The notes under the pieces were generated by a model that saw only the letters and a list, made by a program, of their open reading frames with translations, was not told where the DNA came from and searched no databases. A stretch of 18,982 bases of DNA from positions 1-18,982 of the forward strand of contig UZAE01012746.1 in the NCBI GenBank assembly GCA_900617975.1, given 5' to 3'. Shown piece by piece: positions 1 through 10,039 of this stretch (positions are counted from its first letter, which is position 1; each line of letters begins with the position of its first letter). This DNA comes from Rodentolepis nana. Its lineage: Eukaryota > Platyhelminthes > Cestoda > Cyclophyllidea > Hymenolepididae. The position numbers and the translations under genes are program-made.

Positions 1-498
1 GTGCTGTGGGATATTTCATAGAAAAGAGAGGTTTGAATGAAAGAAGGCGAAGGCTCAGTGAAAGTAGGAAAAGTGTCCATTTGGAGCATGGTGCAGTACT
101 TTATATAAACTGTTTTACTACAAAGTTATTGAGCATTATTACTTACCTTATTAAAACGTATTTGCTTCTGCACTCTCTTTTACCCTGGACATAAATAAAT
201 TTTTTTCAATAGCGTAAATTAATTTAAAAGTGGTGTTCCTTTTAGTAAGAAAAATAAAGAACTATCTTAAGTTCTACAGTTTTATTGTATAAGTCCATCT
301 ACGATTTTGACAAAAGTCTCTTGGTTGAGAAATAAAGTGATTAAATAAAAATACAAATAGGATTTTGTGATTGCAACATAATTAAAGGCGGAGAAACAAA
401 TGTTATAAAACGAGACAATTTTATTTTAGCCACTTAGTCAACAATTTTGACATTGAAGAGTCACTTAAAATTTAAGCGGTTTAGTGATTGCAAAGGAA

Positions 499-540
499 GA
501 AATGTACAAGAATGTTATTCAATGTTTCTTGTACAATTTC
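499..540. repeat. Imperfect inverted repeat (hairpin)
   Basis: Arms 503-512 (TGTACAAGAA) and 526-535 (TTCTTGTACA) are a perfect 10-base dyad around a 13-base loop. The outer bases 499-502 and 537-540 also pair if A536 is bulged, giving a 14-pair stem. It lies in noncoding DNA with no coding context. It could be a small transposon remnant, an RNA hairpin in the intron, or chance. Confidence 0.6.
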
Positions 541-1871
541 AGTCTATTTTTTGTCCCCCCCCCACTTCATCACCACCTATTTACTAATGTTCACTATTGA
601 TTTACGCGAAGGTTTCTTGGATTACAATTTAATTTAATCAATAAACGCGTCTTCTAATAGGCTGAAAAGTATTGATTACCAGGCAGTAGGGCTAAAGGGG
701 TTTACATGGGGGAGGTGGGGGGGGGGGGGGATTTACCCTAGTTGACAGAATTCAACTGTCCATTTTAAATGAATTCTGAAGGCTTTTTCCTGTTCTGGAA
801 AAATTACGCCAAAACAGTCTTCGTGAAATGTAGTACTTCCTTTTACGGAAAATAACATACTGTGGGAAATCGGAAGCTCTATACAATTAATAATTTTTTT
901 TGAAATTATCTCCGCGATTTTAAAACTTTGATTAGTTTATATGGTATTAGCAGCATAAGAGGGAATTTGAATAGTTTAATGGAAACACTATATGAATGTA
1001 GCGGTCTATTGTAATAAGCCTATTGTTGATTAATGCTCACTTTAAAATGTATCATTTTGAAATTTGTTACTTGGGGAAAGAAGTTGTTATGACCCTTTGT
1101 TTTGACATTTAATACGTCTGCGTTTTCTTAATTCAGAGCAATTTTCGCAGACGGTCAGTTACATGTGCATATTTAATATTTCGTTTTATATTAAACCGAT
1201 GATAGAAGACATGAATAAATAATAGGTTCGAATAAAAAATATTAATTTAAATCCTTTCCTATTATCTCAAATATCGATTTTTAATAAAAGGTCCATTTCA
1301 AAGATATTTTGGAATGAGACATGGCGAATCATTCTGAGGTTTTAATTTGCCGATAGAATCAAAGGTGGTCAACTGTTTTCCCGGGGGTGAGGGCATCGAT
1401 TTTAAATTGCGCACATAGTGACCTAGTTTCTTATGAAAAGCTATTTGCTATAGTTCATAAAAATAAAAAATTTGGATAGAATGGCAAATGTATTTGTGTG
1501 CCGACATGGCTTTGAAATCTGCTCTTTAACTACTTTTCACATTGATTATTTAGCGGTGTTAATTATTCTTGAACAAAAGCGAAATTTTTATTAGCAAATG
1601 GGCTATTTTAGAATCTAAAGTCAATGGAGAAAAATTTCTTTTTTTATTTCAACATAAAACAGGTTGTAATTAAGTCCTAATAATAAGGCGAAACAAGAGT
1701 CAGCCAAATATTTTTCCAAAAAAAATATTCAAATGACTAATGTGATTGTGCGATTTCTCTGTGAGTAAAGACCAGTTTTAATTTAAAAAATAATACCTTT
1801 TGACTTATTATCAACAAATTTAGGTCATGTGATAAAATTCGAACGCACGAAATGGGGAAATGGGAAATATT

Positions 1872-2189
1872 TGTAGCGGATTGCTACGCTAGTAAAGCCT
1901 GACCGACTCAGAAATCTCTATGGCAGATCCTCCTACAACTAGCTAGACTCCCAGAACCAGCTAAGCTATAGCCCAGCTATAAAGGAAACAGACGTGTAGC
2001 ACGGAGCACGTTTATTCAGTACAGGTATTGTGGATAAAGTGTACACGTAGGGGGCGTAATCATGATCAGGATGGCTGATTAGGTTAAACAGAGGTTGATG
2101 ATTGGTCACTGTTTGTACGGCGCACCTCCCAATCCTGGCGAGCAGATATGCAGGCATACGATGACGCACAGAGCGATAATGTGTCGCAC
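1872..2189. mobile_element. Candidate solo LTR or miniature LTR-element remnant
   Basis: This patch is visibly richer in GC than the surrounding AT-rich DNA. It starts TGTAGCGG and can be closed at a CA (…TGTCGCA), with ATATT just before and CTATT just after, a near-match to a 5-base target duplication. Its first bases contain a short dyad (GTAGC GGATT GCTAC), and a TATA-like CTATAAAG lies near 1977-1984, as in an LTR promoter. No coding capacity or second LTR is seen. The boundaries are guesses, and it could equally be another element or ordinary intron. Confidence 0.3.
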
Positions 2190-2842
2190 TATTTAATGAA
2201 GTTCAGAAATCAGGATTCTTTCTTTATCTGAATTTGCCAAGCATCGGGTTTTCCACTTTCTTCGTTTAAGAGGCTTAATTAAAAGCCCAATATTCAAATG
2301 TTACAAAGATCACGATATATGCTCTAATTCCTGGATTTATATGTGATCCCTTATCAACTGGATCAACGGCAAATTTGAAAGCTTTGCCGTGTACATTCCA
2401 CTCTTTCACACTAGGTCAAAATGATTACGTCGTGAAAATAAGAGCATTCAATAAAGTTAAACAAAATTAAGACTAATTACTCGTTCCATTATAATATATT
2501 TTTGCTTTATTTTACTGCCACGCTTATGGTGATGCCGATATTTCATTGGCTGGACGAATACACCAGTCAGTAAAATTTGACGCCAGTGTTATGGGAATCA
2601 GCATTTTTGAGTAAATTATTTTAAATAAAGTGGGTGTATAAAAGAGGCTGCAAACTTTCGAATTTGAATACTTGAAAAGTAATACTTTCACTTATATTTA
2701 AGTCAGGATAAAAGCACGTAGTTAAATTTAAAATATTTAAAAGTTGTAGCAATTTTTTCATCAGATGGTAGATTATTCTGGGTCTGTAATTTAAATCTTC
2801 CAACTTTGCCTATCTTGGATATATTTCCATTACTCCACACAG

Positions 2843-5800
2843 AAACCCAACTTCTATTGGACGCCGGGTGAAAGAGGGTTTGTCGAATCGGCTTTCTTCT
2901 ATGGGTATATGATAACACAAATTCCTGGAGGTGCTATAGCAACCATCTTTCCTGCAAATCGACTCTTTGGTATTGCAGTTGGTGGGAGCGCTCTCTGCAA
3001 TTTGATAGTACCGCTGGCTTGTCGTGGTTCCTATGGATTTGTGGCGTTCATTCGGGTCCTACAGGGGCTGGTTGAGGTAACACGTGCTTTAATGGCGCTT
3101 TCAACTCTTTCTAATTCTTCCTTTACAATTTCCCGACTTCAATATCTTCATCCTCTGTCTGAACAATTCCGACTTTCAGCATGTTTCTCAATAACTGTAA
3201 ATCGCAAATTTTTGTTCCAAAGTGATATAACAGTTTGCCCAAAATAAGGGAAGTCCGCGTACCGTTTCAACCGTCATTTTGTGCCAACTGTGTGCTATTC
3301 AGCGTTGTGTTATTAATTGGAAAATCAGTGTCTATTGCTGAAACTCATTTGAAGTGTAAATCGCTTGCCAGAATAGCTTTATAAAATGAAATTCAACAGC
3401 TAACGACAAACGTAACCGCTTGTTCATTCAAACTACTTAATATATTCATGGCACTGCTAAGAAATCCACGGAAATCAACCAGACGTCTGTACTTCCAGCT
3501 AATTATTGAACTAACATTATGTGGGATCATGTTGATGTAATTAACTAAGGTAGCATACACAGTGATGGTGATGTTAGCACTAAAATAAACGAATTAGGTT
3601 AAAAATTCGATTGAGAAAGTTGCATCAAACGGGTTTTCAAAAGTTTCCCGAAACATGCTCATAGTGACCAACTTCAACACTTGCTGGGGATTAGTAAGTG
3701 TTCTGCATATCGTTATTCTCAATACTTAGTACTCGTTAATTCTTAATAGCAATATATAGGTTTATCTTTCTATACTCAAACCGGACCTCTTTTATCTTGT
3801 CAACTAGACACAATATGTTTTAAATTGAGCATCTTGTCACCCATCTACACGCTTTCAGCGGTGGCTAATTTTGGCAGTTTTAAAAGGAATGATTCTCGTT
3901 AGAGGAACTTTGGAATCACTTTCCATTTCACAAGTCGATGGATTTTAAATCATTTTAAAGGAGGGTTGGCTGATCTCTCACCCATTAAATCAGTCTTGAT
4001 AACTACCAAACCTACACAAATTCATCTTCATGTAGACAAAAATTTAGTTTCGACAGATAGTTGGCAAGATCTCTAAAATTATTGTGACTGTAAACCAACA
4101 TGTGAATAGTTATGTAAAAAAAGGAAATTTTTGTGCTTCTTTCTATTCTCCGTCAAAGTTATGGCCGGCATAGACTTTACATGTGCAAATAAATGAACTT
4201 AGAAAAGACTAATTCATCTTAGAAATTAGTATTACAAATGAAGTTTAGATGCTAAAACAAACTAAAACTAGATGAAGGTAAATAATTATTTAGTAAGAAT
4301 AACCATATAATCATTGACTTATTTATTACAATTTTACGCAGTTTTATCGCGCATTTTAATGGCCTTTAAATAATTATTCATTCGGCTTTCAAAACTTTCG
4401 ATTTGATAAAATGGACAATTGTTTTTTTAATTGACATGCCCTTTACAGCTGTTCTGTATCGATTGGAATATATCACCGTCAAGCGGCATACATTTTATTT
4501 GCCAACTGTCAGACGCACGCATCGAGTATCGATTTGTTTGACTAATTAATCTACGTCCGTTATTTTTCCTAGGGCACATCATACCCGGCATGTCACGGTA
4601 TTTGGCGATATTGGGCGCCCCCTATCGAACGATCAAGATTGGCCACAATTGCTTTCTGCGGTAGGTTGTGGACTTTTTGTCCCCTCCCCCCGCCTCCCCC
4701 CAATCAATCAGGAAATTTTGTTAATTAACTTTGTTTGGCGCGCGTTTCAGGTTCATATGCCGGTGCTGTGATGGGCCTTTTCATATCCGGAATTATGGCA
4801 CAGTATATGGGCTGGCAGTCTCCGTTCTACCTCTATGGTTTGCCTCCTTTATCGAAAATTAAAATTTTAAAAATTTTTGCTTCCGACCTAACTTGTGTTC
4901 ACCTCTTGTAGCCATTTGTGGAATTGCTTGGTTCTGTGTTTGGTGGAAGACCTCCTATGAAAAGCCATCTACGCATCCAAAAATCTCGGCTGAGGAACGA
5001 GATTACATTGAAGAATCAATTGGTGAAGTTGATCTACCTCCCAGTCTTGTAAGGCTAATTCTGAGTCATTGCTTGCATCTTATCATTGTTTATTATGGTG
5101 CTGTTAACATATTGCATTATTTTTGCAGAAAAACATTCCATGGAAGGCAATCTTTACCTCCATGCCCGTCTATGCCATTATCGTTGCAAATATCGCAAGA
5201 AGTTGGTCTTTCTTCTTATTAATTATGAAGTGTCCAAAGTATTTGAAACAAGTCTTCGACTGCACCACAGCGGAGGTAAGTGATTTACTTGTCCATTACT
5301 ACAATAGTGAGTTATCTTAACTTATACTTATAATTCTCATCAATAACAATGCTTAAATTATATTTTAAGATGCAAGCAAAATGTCCGCTTTCCTTAGTTA
5401 ATAGGAGAGGGATTCGTGGAGAAATTCTCTTCTAGTAATAAAAATTCCTTTCCGCCTCCTCTTCACTCCTGCAGCTCTTCATCTATTTACTGAATGAGAA
5501 GAGATTCCAATCTGAGAACAGATGTGAAAAGAAACAGTACTGTATCAATACTTTGGGCAGAAATTAAAGCAGTGATACCAATTCATGAAGGAATAAATTA
5601 ATTGACTGATTAATATTAATATTCCTAAATCAGCTCCACCTTCGTGATCGCATGAGCATTAATATATTGCTGATAATAGTATTGAGATGATATGGCCATT
5701 TATTTATATCAAATGGCTGGTGTCTTGATGGTCATCATTAGCCCTTTAGTTGACTTCAGGCTTCACAGAGAGGAAGGAACATCAAAGTGGTAAAAGGCGA

Positions 5801-7397
5801 GACGGGGGGGGGGAATGGAAGAGTGTTTCGAAGACGAAGGTAGAAAAGGTAGAAAAAAAGGTGAGGTAAGTACTGTGGAAGTAGTCGAATATGACATACA
5901 GTGGGGGGGCATAGTAGTTTGAAGTCAGAGGCCAACTGCCTGCTTATAGATTTTTTGCCGTATGAGTATACGTTACCCAGGGTGCCCCACGTGGAGGTAA
6001 GTCTATCACACCCCCATGATATGGTCAATAATTGCATTTTATGTAGGCTTTGGGAAATGCGATTCACATTTAGGCCAGAGAAGTCAAACCGGAAAATTTA
6101 AGCTACTTTTCAATTGTGTAAATTGTGGAAAATAAATAATAGCATCATCAACAAAGCGGAAAAATTGTGACCTCAATTTGGCACTCTTTCATCCATCTGA
6201 AACACCGAGAGATGTTCAAAATGTGCATCCTCTTGTATAAAGGTCATTCTGTGATGAGTCGTCAATCAAAATCTCACAATCGGGTACAGTTCAGCGAGTT
6301 AATACTTTTGTATTCATTTCATGCAGTCGGGAGTTCTGTCTTCGGTCCCCCACCTTATCATGGCCATTATCGTCCCAATAAGTGGCCAATTAGCAGATAA
6401 ACTTCGAAAGAGAACTCTCACAACTACCGCCGTTCGAAAGATCTTTAACTGTGGAGGTAGGTCAATTATGAAGTAAATATATGTATATATTTATTTATTT
6501 CAAATGGCAGGCGTCTTGACAGTTAACATTAGCCCTTTATCTGACTTCGGACTTCACGGAGAGAAGGAGTATTAAAGTAACGGAAAGTCGAGGGGTGGGG
6601 AACAGAAGAACGATTCACAAATGTAAAAAAGACAAACAGAAGCAAAAGCAGAGAAAAGGTAAGATGAGCACTGTGAAAGTGGCTGAATATGACATACAGT
6701 GGAGTCATGGTTGCTTTAAGTGAGAAGTCAGCTGCCGTTTTATAGACTATTTGCCATATGAGAATACTTTCCAAGCTCTAGTAAAAGATAAAGCCTCGAG
6801 GGGTGTTTGATTTAAAAAGAAATTCGTTAAGAAAATAATTCAGTACCTATTCTGTTCTTTTTCAGGCTTTGGAATGGAGGCGTTCTTCCTTCTGATTGTC
6901 GCATTCGCAAATTCCTACACCACTGCAATGGCAGCGTTAATCCTCGCAGTCTCTTTCAGCGGCTTTGCAATTTCAGGTGAAATTCTTGTGACAGTTTTAT
7001 AAACTATTTGATTAAAAGCACTAATCTATTTTGTTTCCCAAATAGGTTACAATGTGAACCACTTGGACATTGCTCCAAGATATGCAAGTATTCTGATGGG
7101 TCTCTCGAACGGTATTGGCACAATCTCTGGCATTCTCTGTCCAGTTATTGTTGAGTACATCACAGTTCAAGGGGTAATGAAACCGATACCATCTAATTTC
7201 ACCAAGTTGTTACTACCAGTACTGTGAAGAGAAGAGTATTAGGGCTGCAGGCCATTGTCAAATATCTGCGTTTGTTGGCAGAGAGAGAGAGAGAGAGGAT
7301 CCTTTGACAGTTAAGTGTCCGGGTCCTGAAATTAATTAGTCAGTTATAACAGTTGTCTAAGTTCCCTATGTTGCAGTGATGTGTGTATGTATTTGCT

Positions 7398-7432
<35 letters not shown>

Positions 7433-8054
7433 TATAGACGTATGCTACCGGCTGTCTAGTCCGGTTTGACTGACTTAGTGATTGCGTAAGTTGAGGTAAA
7501 ATGATTCAACGATTCACCCTGTTGAGTGTTCACTTAGACTAACATATGAGATCAAGGTAGCTCAGCAGATGAATCGGAACTGCTAGAAAAGGCATGAAGA
7601 AACTTCGTGAAGAATAGGCCATTAATTAACTTTAAGCAGCATGACAAACATGTGCTCTTTAAGATTCTCTTAGGACATATATAATGATTGAGCGTTTATT
7701 ATTGCTATGTTGTAGACAAAGTATCAGTGGATGTGGGTTTTCATCCTCGCGAGTTCCATCCACTTCTTTGGCGTGATATTCTATGCCATCTTCGCTTCTG
7801 GGGAGAAACAGCCGTGGGCAGAGGCGGCTGAAGATGCACAGATGAAAGAATGGGTTCCACAGGACGAAGTCCCACAGAACATCGTCCAGTCTGGCTATGG
7901 GTATGGAAATGACGACGGAGGAAACCTAGATACCTCCGTCCGACAGCCACTAAATGAAAATGCTGAACAACAACGTCCATACACGACTCATACGTACAGA
8001 AATAGTAATAATCAATCTATGGCCGCGGATGATGCTTATCATCAGGCTTACTAG
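2843..8054 (+). CDS. VGLUT: Vesicular glutamate transporter (SLC17/VGLUT), 3' nine exons, 5' partial
   Basis: It encodes a major-facilitator transporter that loads glutamate into synaptic vesicles using the V-ATPase gradient. Exons read: 2843-3076, 4573-4660, 4751-4837, 4912-5048, 5129-5275, 6327-6456, 6866-6976, 7046-7173 and 7716-8054 (stop TAG). All borders are GT-AG and the phases agree, giving 466 residues. VGLUT signatures in order: [10 protein letters not shown] (residues 21-30), RVLQGLVE (71-78), YPACHGIW and [12 protein letters not shown] in exon 2, YIEESIGE in exon 4, [11 protein letters not shown] (193-203) and RSW (206-208), [13 protein letters not shown] across exons 6-7, [15 protein letters not shown] from 316, and [10 protein letters not shown] before a disordered polar tail ending YHQAY. 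These match VGLUTs much better than sialin. Arg71, Glu78 and Arg206 correspond to R184, E191 and R322 of rat VGLUT2 (numbering from memory). The position of His128 is Glu15. About 90-110 N-terminal residues, including helix 1, are missing from the window. Confidence 0.95.
3077..4572 (+). other. VGLUT intron 1 of the window (1496 bases)
   Basis: It is bounded by GTAACA and TTTTTCCTAG in phase 0. The open frame of the preceding exon reads on to 3247, but it loses all VGLUT similarity at 3076, and the next conserved codons (GTSYPACHG) start at 4573. I see no exon, repeat or RNA gene inside. Confidence 0.85.
4661..4750 (+). other. Short VGLUT intron with pyrimidine-rich block
   Basis: This is a 90-base phase-1 intron. 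Positions 4681-4701 are almost pure C (three runs broken by T and GCC), followed by AATCAATCAGG. The block is one of several C or G homopolymer-like tracts in the noncoding parts of the window. The splice acceptor itself is CGTTTCAG at 4743-4750. Confidence 0.85.
5276..6326 (+). other. VGLUT intron 5 of the window (1051 bases) with repeat copy A
   Basis: It lies between GTAAGT and TTCATGCAG in phase 0. Most of its middle (about 5698-5985) is the first copy of the repeat described separately, including a G10 run at 5804-5813 and a G7 run at 5903-5909. A strong donor-like GAG|GTAAGT occurs at 5994-6002, but nothing coding precedes it. The rest looks like unique AT-rich intron. Confidence 0.85.
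5698..5985. repeat. Dispersed repeat, copy A (direct, ~290 bases)
   Basis: It aligns with copy B (6489-6775) over its whole length with only small indels: the offset is 791 bases at the left end and 798 near the right. Shared blocks include TCAAATGGC, ATTAGCCCTTTA, CTTCACAGAG/CTTCACGGAG, GAATATGACATACAGTGG and TTTTGCCGTATGAG/TATTTGCCATATGAG. Identity is roughly three quarters by eye. On the minus strand it ends TTTGATATAAATAAAT, an A-rich tail of the kind left by retroposition. It has no conserved reading frame between copies, so it looks like a non-autonomous element or an element fragment. Confidence 0.8.
6457..6865 (+). other. VGLUT intron 6 of the window (409 bases)
   Basis: This phase-1 intron runs from GTAGGT to CTTTTTCAG and is mostly occupied by repeat copy B. 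The remaining ~90 bases before the acceptor carry nothing recognisable. The codon split across it is G|GC (glycine of NCGGFGMEA). Confidence 0.85.
6489..6775. repeat. Dispersed repeat, copy B (direct, ~290 bases)
   Basis: This second copy of the 5698-5985 repeat has the same orientation and lies in the next intron, so the two copies bracket exon 6 (6327-6456). Read on the minus strand it ends TTTGAAATAAATAAATA and runs into a TATATAC-rich stretch. Neighbouring sequence outside the copies does not match, so this is two insertions or a dispersed family rather than a long tandem duplication including the exon. Confidence 0.8.
7280..7298. repeat. (GA)n microsatellite
   Basis: An uninterrupted AG/GA dinucleotide run of about nine units lies inside a VGLUT intron. 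Confidence 0.95.
7400..7430. repeat. (TA)n microsatellite
   Basis: An uninterrupted TA dinucleotide run of about 15 units lies inside a VGLUT intron. It is likely length-polymorphic. Confidence 0.95.
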
Positions 8055-8785
8055 TGTGTGTTCCTTCAGTCTCCCTCTCTCCCTCCCTGATCAGTCTCCA
8101 CTTGACGGGAAAGAAAGCGAAAAAAGTACAATCTTGTTACCTCGTTGGGATCGCATTTAAATGTATATTTAGCCATTAGAGAGAAGAAAAATCAATATAT
8201 TATCTTCCTTTCTCCGTATTTACCAGTTACTCCCTTTCAACTCCCTTAATCTGGTCTTCTACTTCTCCTTGATTTCTTCAAACTATATGTCTTTTCAACG
8301 TTGTGCTAAAATTCGTTTGTGCAAAAATCGTAGATTTTATTGAATTTAACTCGTTTATTTGCCTCCATTTTTTCTGGAAGGGAGATGATGGGTTTAATTG
8401 AACATGCCATACTAATGAGCGATGGAAACAGCCGAGAGCTTGTGATCTTAAGAAGCTCGAATTTTAGCTTCTTCTTTTCTAAAGTTACACTTTTTCAACA
8501 AAATAAACAAATTTTTAACAGACGCTCCTCGAATGCAACTGAGAATTGGGCACTGATAGTTCTTATTAATTGTTCCACATAAGGATCAGTAATTTCGTTA
8601 CTGATGCTACAGTATTGTTGCCTCTGTCGTGAACGTTCGCATACGGTTGGAAGCTTAATAATTTATGGTTTTCTTTCTAATATCTTGGATGTGTAGAGTT
8701 GAGATTTTGGAGACTGGAATCAACATTTCTAGATATCTTAGACTTTGAAACTCGGTAAATCCAAGAAATTCCTTAGTGTAGAGAC

Positions 8786-8791
8786 AATAAA
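8786..8791 (+). other. Candidate VGLUT polyadenylation signal AATAAA
   Basis: A canonical AATAAA lies about 730 bases after the VGLUT stop. Another AATAAA at 8502-8507 would give a shorter 3' UTR. Which is used cannot be told from sequence. Confidence 0.4.
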
Positions 8792-9611
8792 ACGCATATT
8801 TCAGGTGGAAAGAGGATATGATGAATATTATTTATTGGCTACACGCAGGTATTCATAAAGCCATTTAAATAATATGTCATATGCACAATGTCGTACAAGG
8901 GTTTCAATATAGTTTTTTTGAGAAAATAGAGGCAAAAAGGGTTTCTAATTAAATTCAAGGTTGTCATGGGGCATTCAAGTGAAGTCTTGCAAAAAGTGCA
9001 GTAGGATATTCAAGGGTAAATGATTTTTTTGTTCTTTCGCATTTTTTTACCTTCATACAGGTTAAGTATATAGACCTAAATGACCACTTAAGTTAACAAA
9101 AATTTAAATATTATGTAAATCGTGGCTTCAGATGCGATTGCTGTAACATGGAAAGATGATTACTTTAGTCTGAGAGAGAAGACACCATTCCTAGAGAATG
9201 ATTAACTTGAAAATAGGGTCGGAGCAATATTTAACCACAATCTGGGTACCTTACAGAGTCTCAGTTAACTTAGATGACCTTATAAAATTAACGGATCGAA
9301 TGTATGGTAAACAAGATGAAAAAATAATGTATAATTTAATATTTGTGGAATAGATTCCATAATAAAACGATAAGACATGAGAGATAAGGGCTGGAACATA
9401 TAAAGTGTTGTTGAGAACAGATTGTAAAAGGTTCAATGACATAATCGTTACAAGTGGCACGAAAAAATATCAACAAAATTTCAATTTATCAGCTGAAATT
9501 AGCAAATCAATGGTATTTATATATCTCTATGGTGGTGTGAAGCGTCTTATTAATGAATAGTTAGGAAGGATTTAATATATAAAGCAAAGTATTAACAACC
9601 ACAGGGATCAA

Positions 9612-9660
9612 CATAATTTATAATATATACAATTTATATAATATATATATAATTTATAAT
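9612..9660. repeat. AT-only block with repeated AATTTATA units
   Basis: Apart from single C bases near its left end and centre, this stretch is all A and T. It is built from several AATTTATA or AATATATA units and is strongly self-complementary. It is probably a degenerate AT microsatellite. Confidence 0.7.
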
Positions 9661-9851
9661 TTTATCAAATGGAAAAATTGACACCATTATTGAGCTGGAG
9701 AGGATAGATTTGCAGGATTATGAGAGTAGTTATAACAATGGTAACAATCGAATAATCGTTTGTGGCTATATCTGCAAACTTCATATTTTTAGTTAATTAA
9801 AAAGTATTTAATTTTGTAATTTTTTATTGGCGAAAAATATAAATATTAATT

Positions 9852-9867
9852 CAGGTATATATACCTG
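9852..9867. promoter_or_regulatory. Perfect 16-base palindrome upstream of NOP14
   Basis: CAGGTATATATACCTG reads the same on both strands and lies about 170 bases before the NOP14 start codon. It could be a dimer-binding site or a TATA-containing core promoter, but chance in AT-rich DNA is not excluded. No function is shown. Confidence 0.3.
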
Positions 9868-10015
9868 TATTGTGTGTTTAAATATCCACTGAGGGTTGCG
9901 CTAATTACAATTAATTCGTCTCGTGATTTTTAGCTTTTGAAGAAGGTAAAATACTAAATTATTAATCTTTAAATATTATTTCAAATTCTCTGGATTATGC
10001 TCCTCATAATTATAA

Positions 10016-10039
10016 TTTTTGCACTTTAGTTATTTTAAG
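10016..10039 (+). promoter_or_regulatory. NOP14: Possible splice-leader or 5'-UTR acceptor just before the NOP14 ATG
   Basis: The bases before the start codon read TTTTTGCACTTTAG (AG at 10028-10029) and then TTATTTTAAG directly against the ATG. Either AG could accept a 5'-UTR exon or, in animals that trans-splice, a spliced leader. The frame is open back to 10016. This is suggestive only. Confidence 0.25.

Larger units (their letters stand above)
1..2842. other. Noncoding DNA upstream of the first recognised VGLUT exon
   Basis: This is AT-rich DNA ending in an acceptor AG at 2841-2842, so its right part must be intron. I looked for an exon encoding helix 1 of VGLUT (the region around ISFGIRCN in vertebrates) and saw none, so the first coding exon(s) probably lie left of the window. 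The open frame at 6-194 has no homology that I recognise. The stretch holds a C9 run at 555-563, a G14 run at 717-730, a hairpin at 499-540 and a more GC-rich LTR-like patch at 1872-2189, listed separately. I see nothing else that can be named. Confidence 0.6.
7174..7715 (+). other. VGLUT intron 8 of the window with two microsatellites
   Basis: This 542-base phase-0 intron runs from GTAATG to TGTTGTAG. It contains a GA repeat at 7280-7298 and a TA repeat at 7400-7430. The sequence between and after these repeats is somewhat richer in GC than other introns and may be old transposon debris, but I cannot assign it to a family. Confidence 0.8.
8055..10039. other. Spacer: VGLUT 3' UTR and NOP14 upstream region
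   Basis: There is no supported coding exon in this 2-kb AT-rich stretch. The left part is the VGLUT 3' UTR, with AATAAA at 8502-8507 and 8786-8791. The middle is nondescript. An AT-only block with repeated AATTTATA units lies at about 9612-9660 and a 16-base palindrome at 9852-9867. The open frames at 8340-8582 (+) and 9251-9460 (-) show no recognisable protein features and use codons like the surrounding noncoding DNA. Confidence 0.75.

Noticed and set aside
6..194. Open frame of 62 codons at the left edge, with an Arg-rich start
   Set aside because: No recognisable domain, no VGLUT similarity and no clear splice donor in frame; the second half reads like AT-rich noncoding DNA.
3077..3247. 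Extension of the first VGLUT exon to a stop at 3247
   Set aside because: Similarity ends exactly at a GT donor (3077), and the next conserved residues continue in phase at 4573.
5978..5998. Possible 16-base microexon at the end of repeat copy A (acceptor-like CCCAG, donor-like GAG|GTAAGT)
   Set aside because: Its length is not a multiple of three, and VGLUT residues join perfectly without it.
6529..6774. Minus-strand open frame inside repeat copy B with a hydrophobic run
   Set aside because: The aligned copy A does not keep the same frame, so it is not a conserved protein.
7550..7620. A tRNA-like A box (TAGCTCAGCAG) suggesting a tRNA-derived SINE
   Set aside because: No B box follows at the right distance and no cloverleaf forms.
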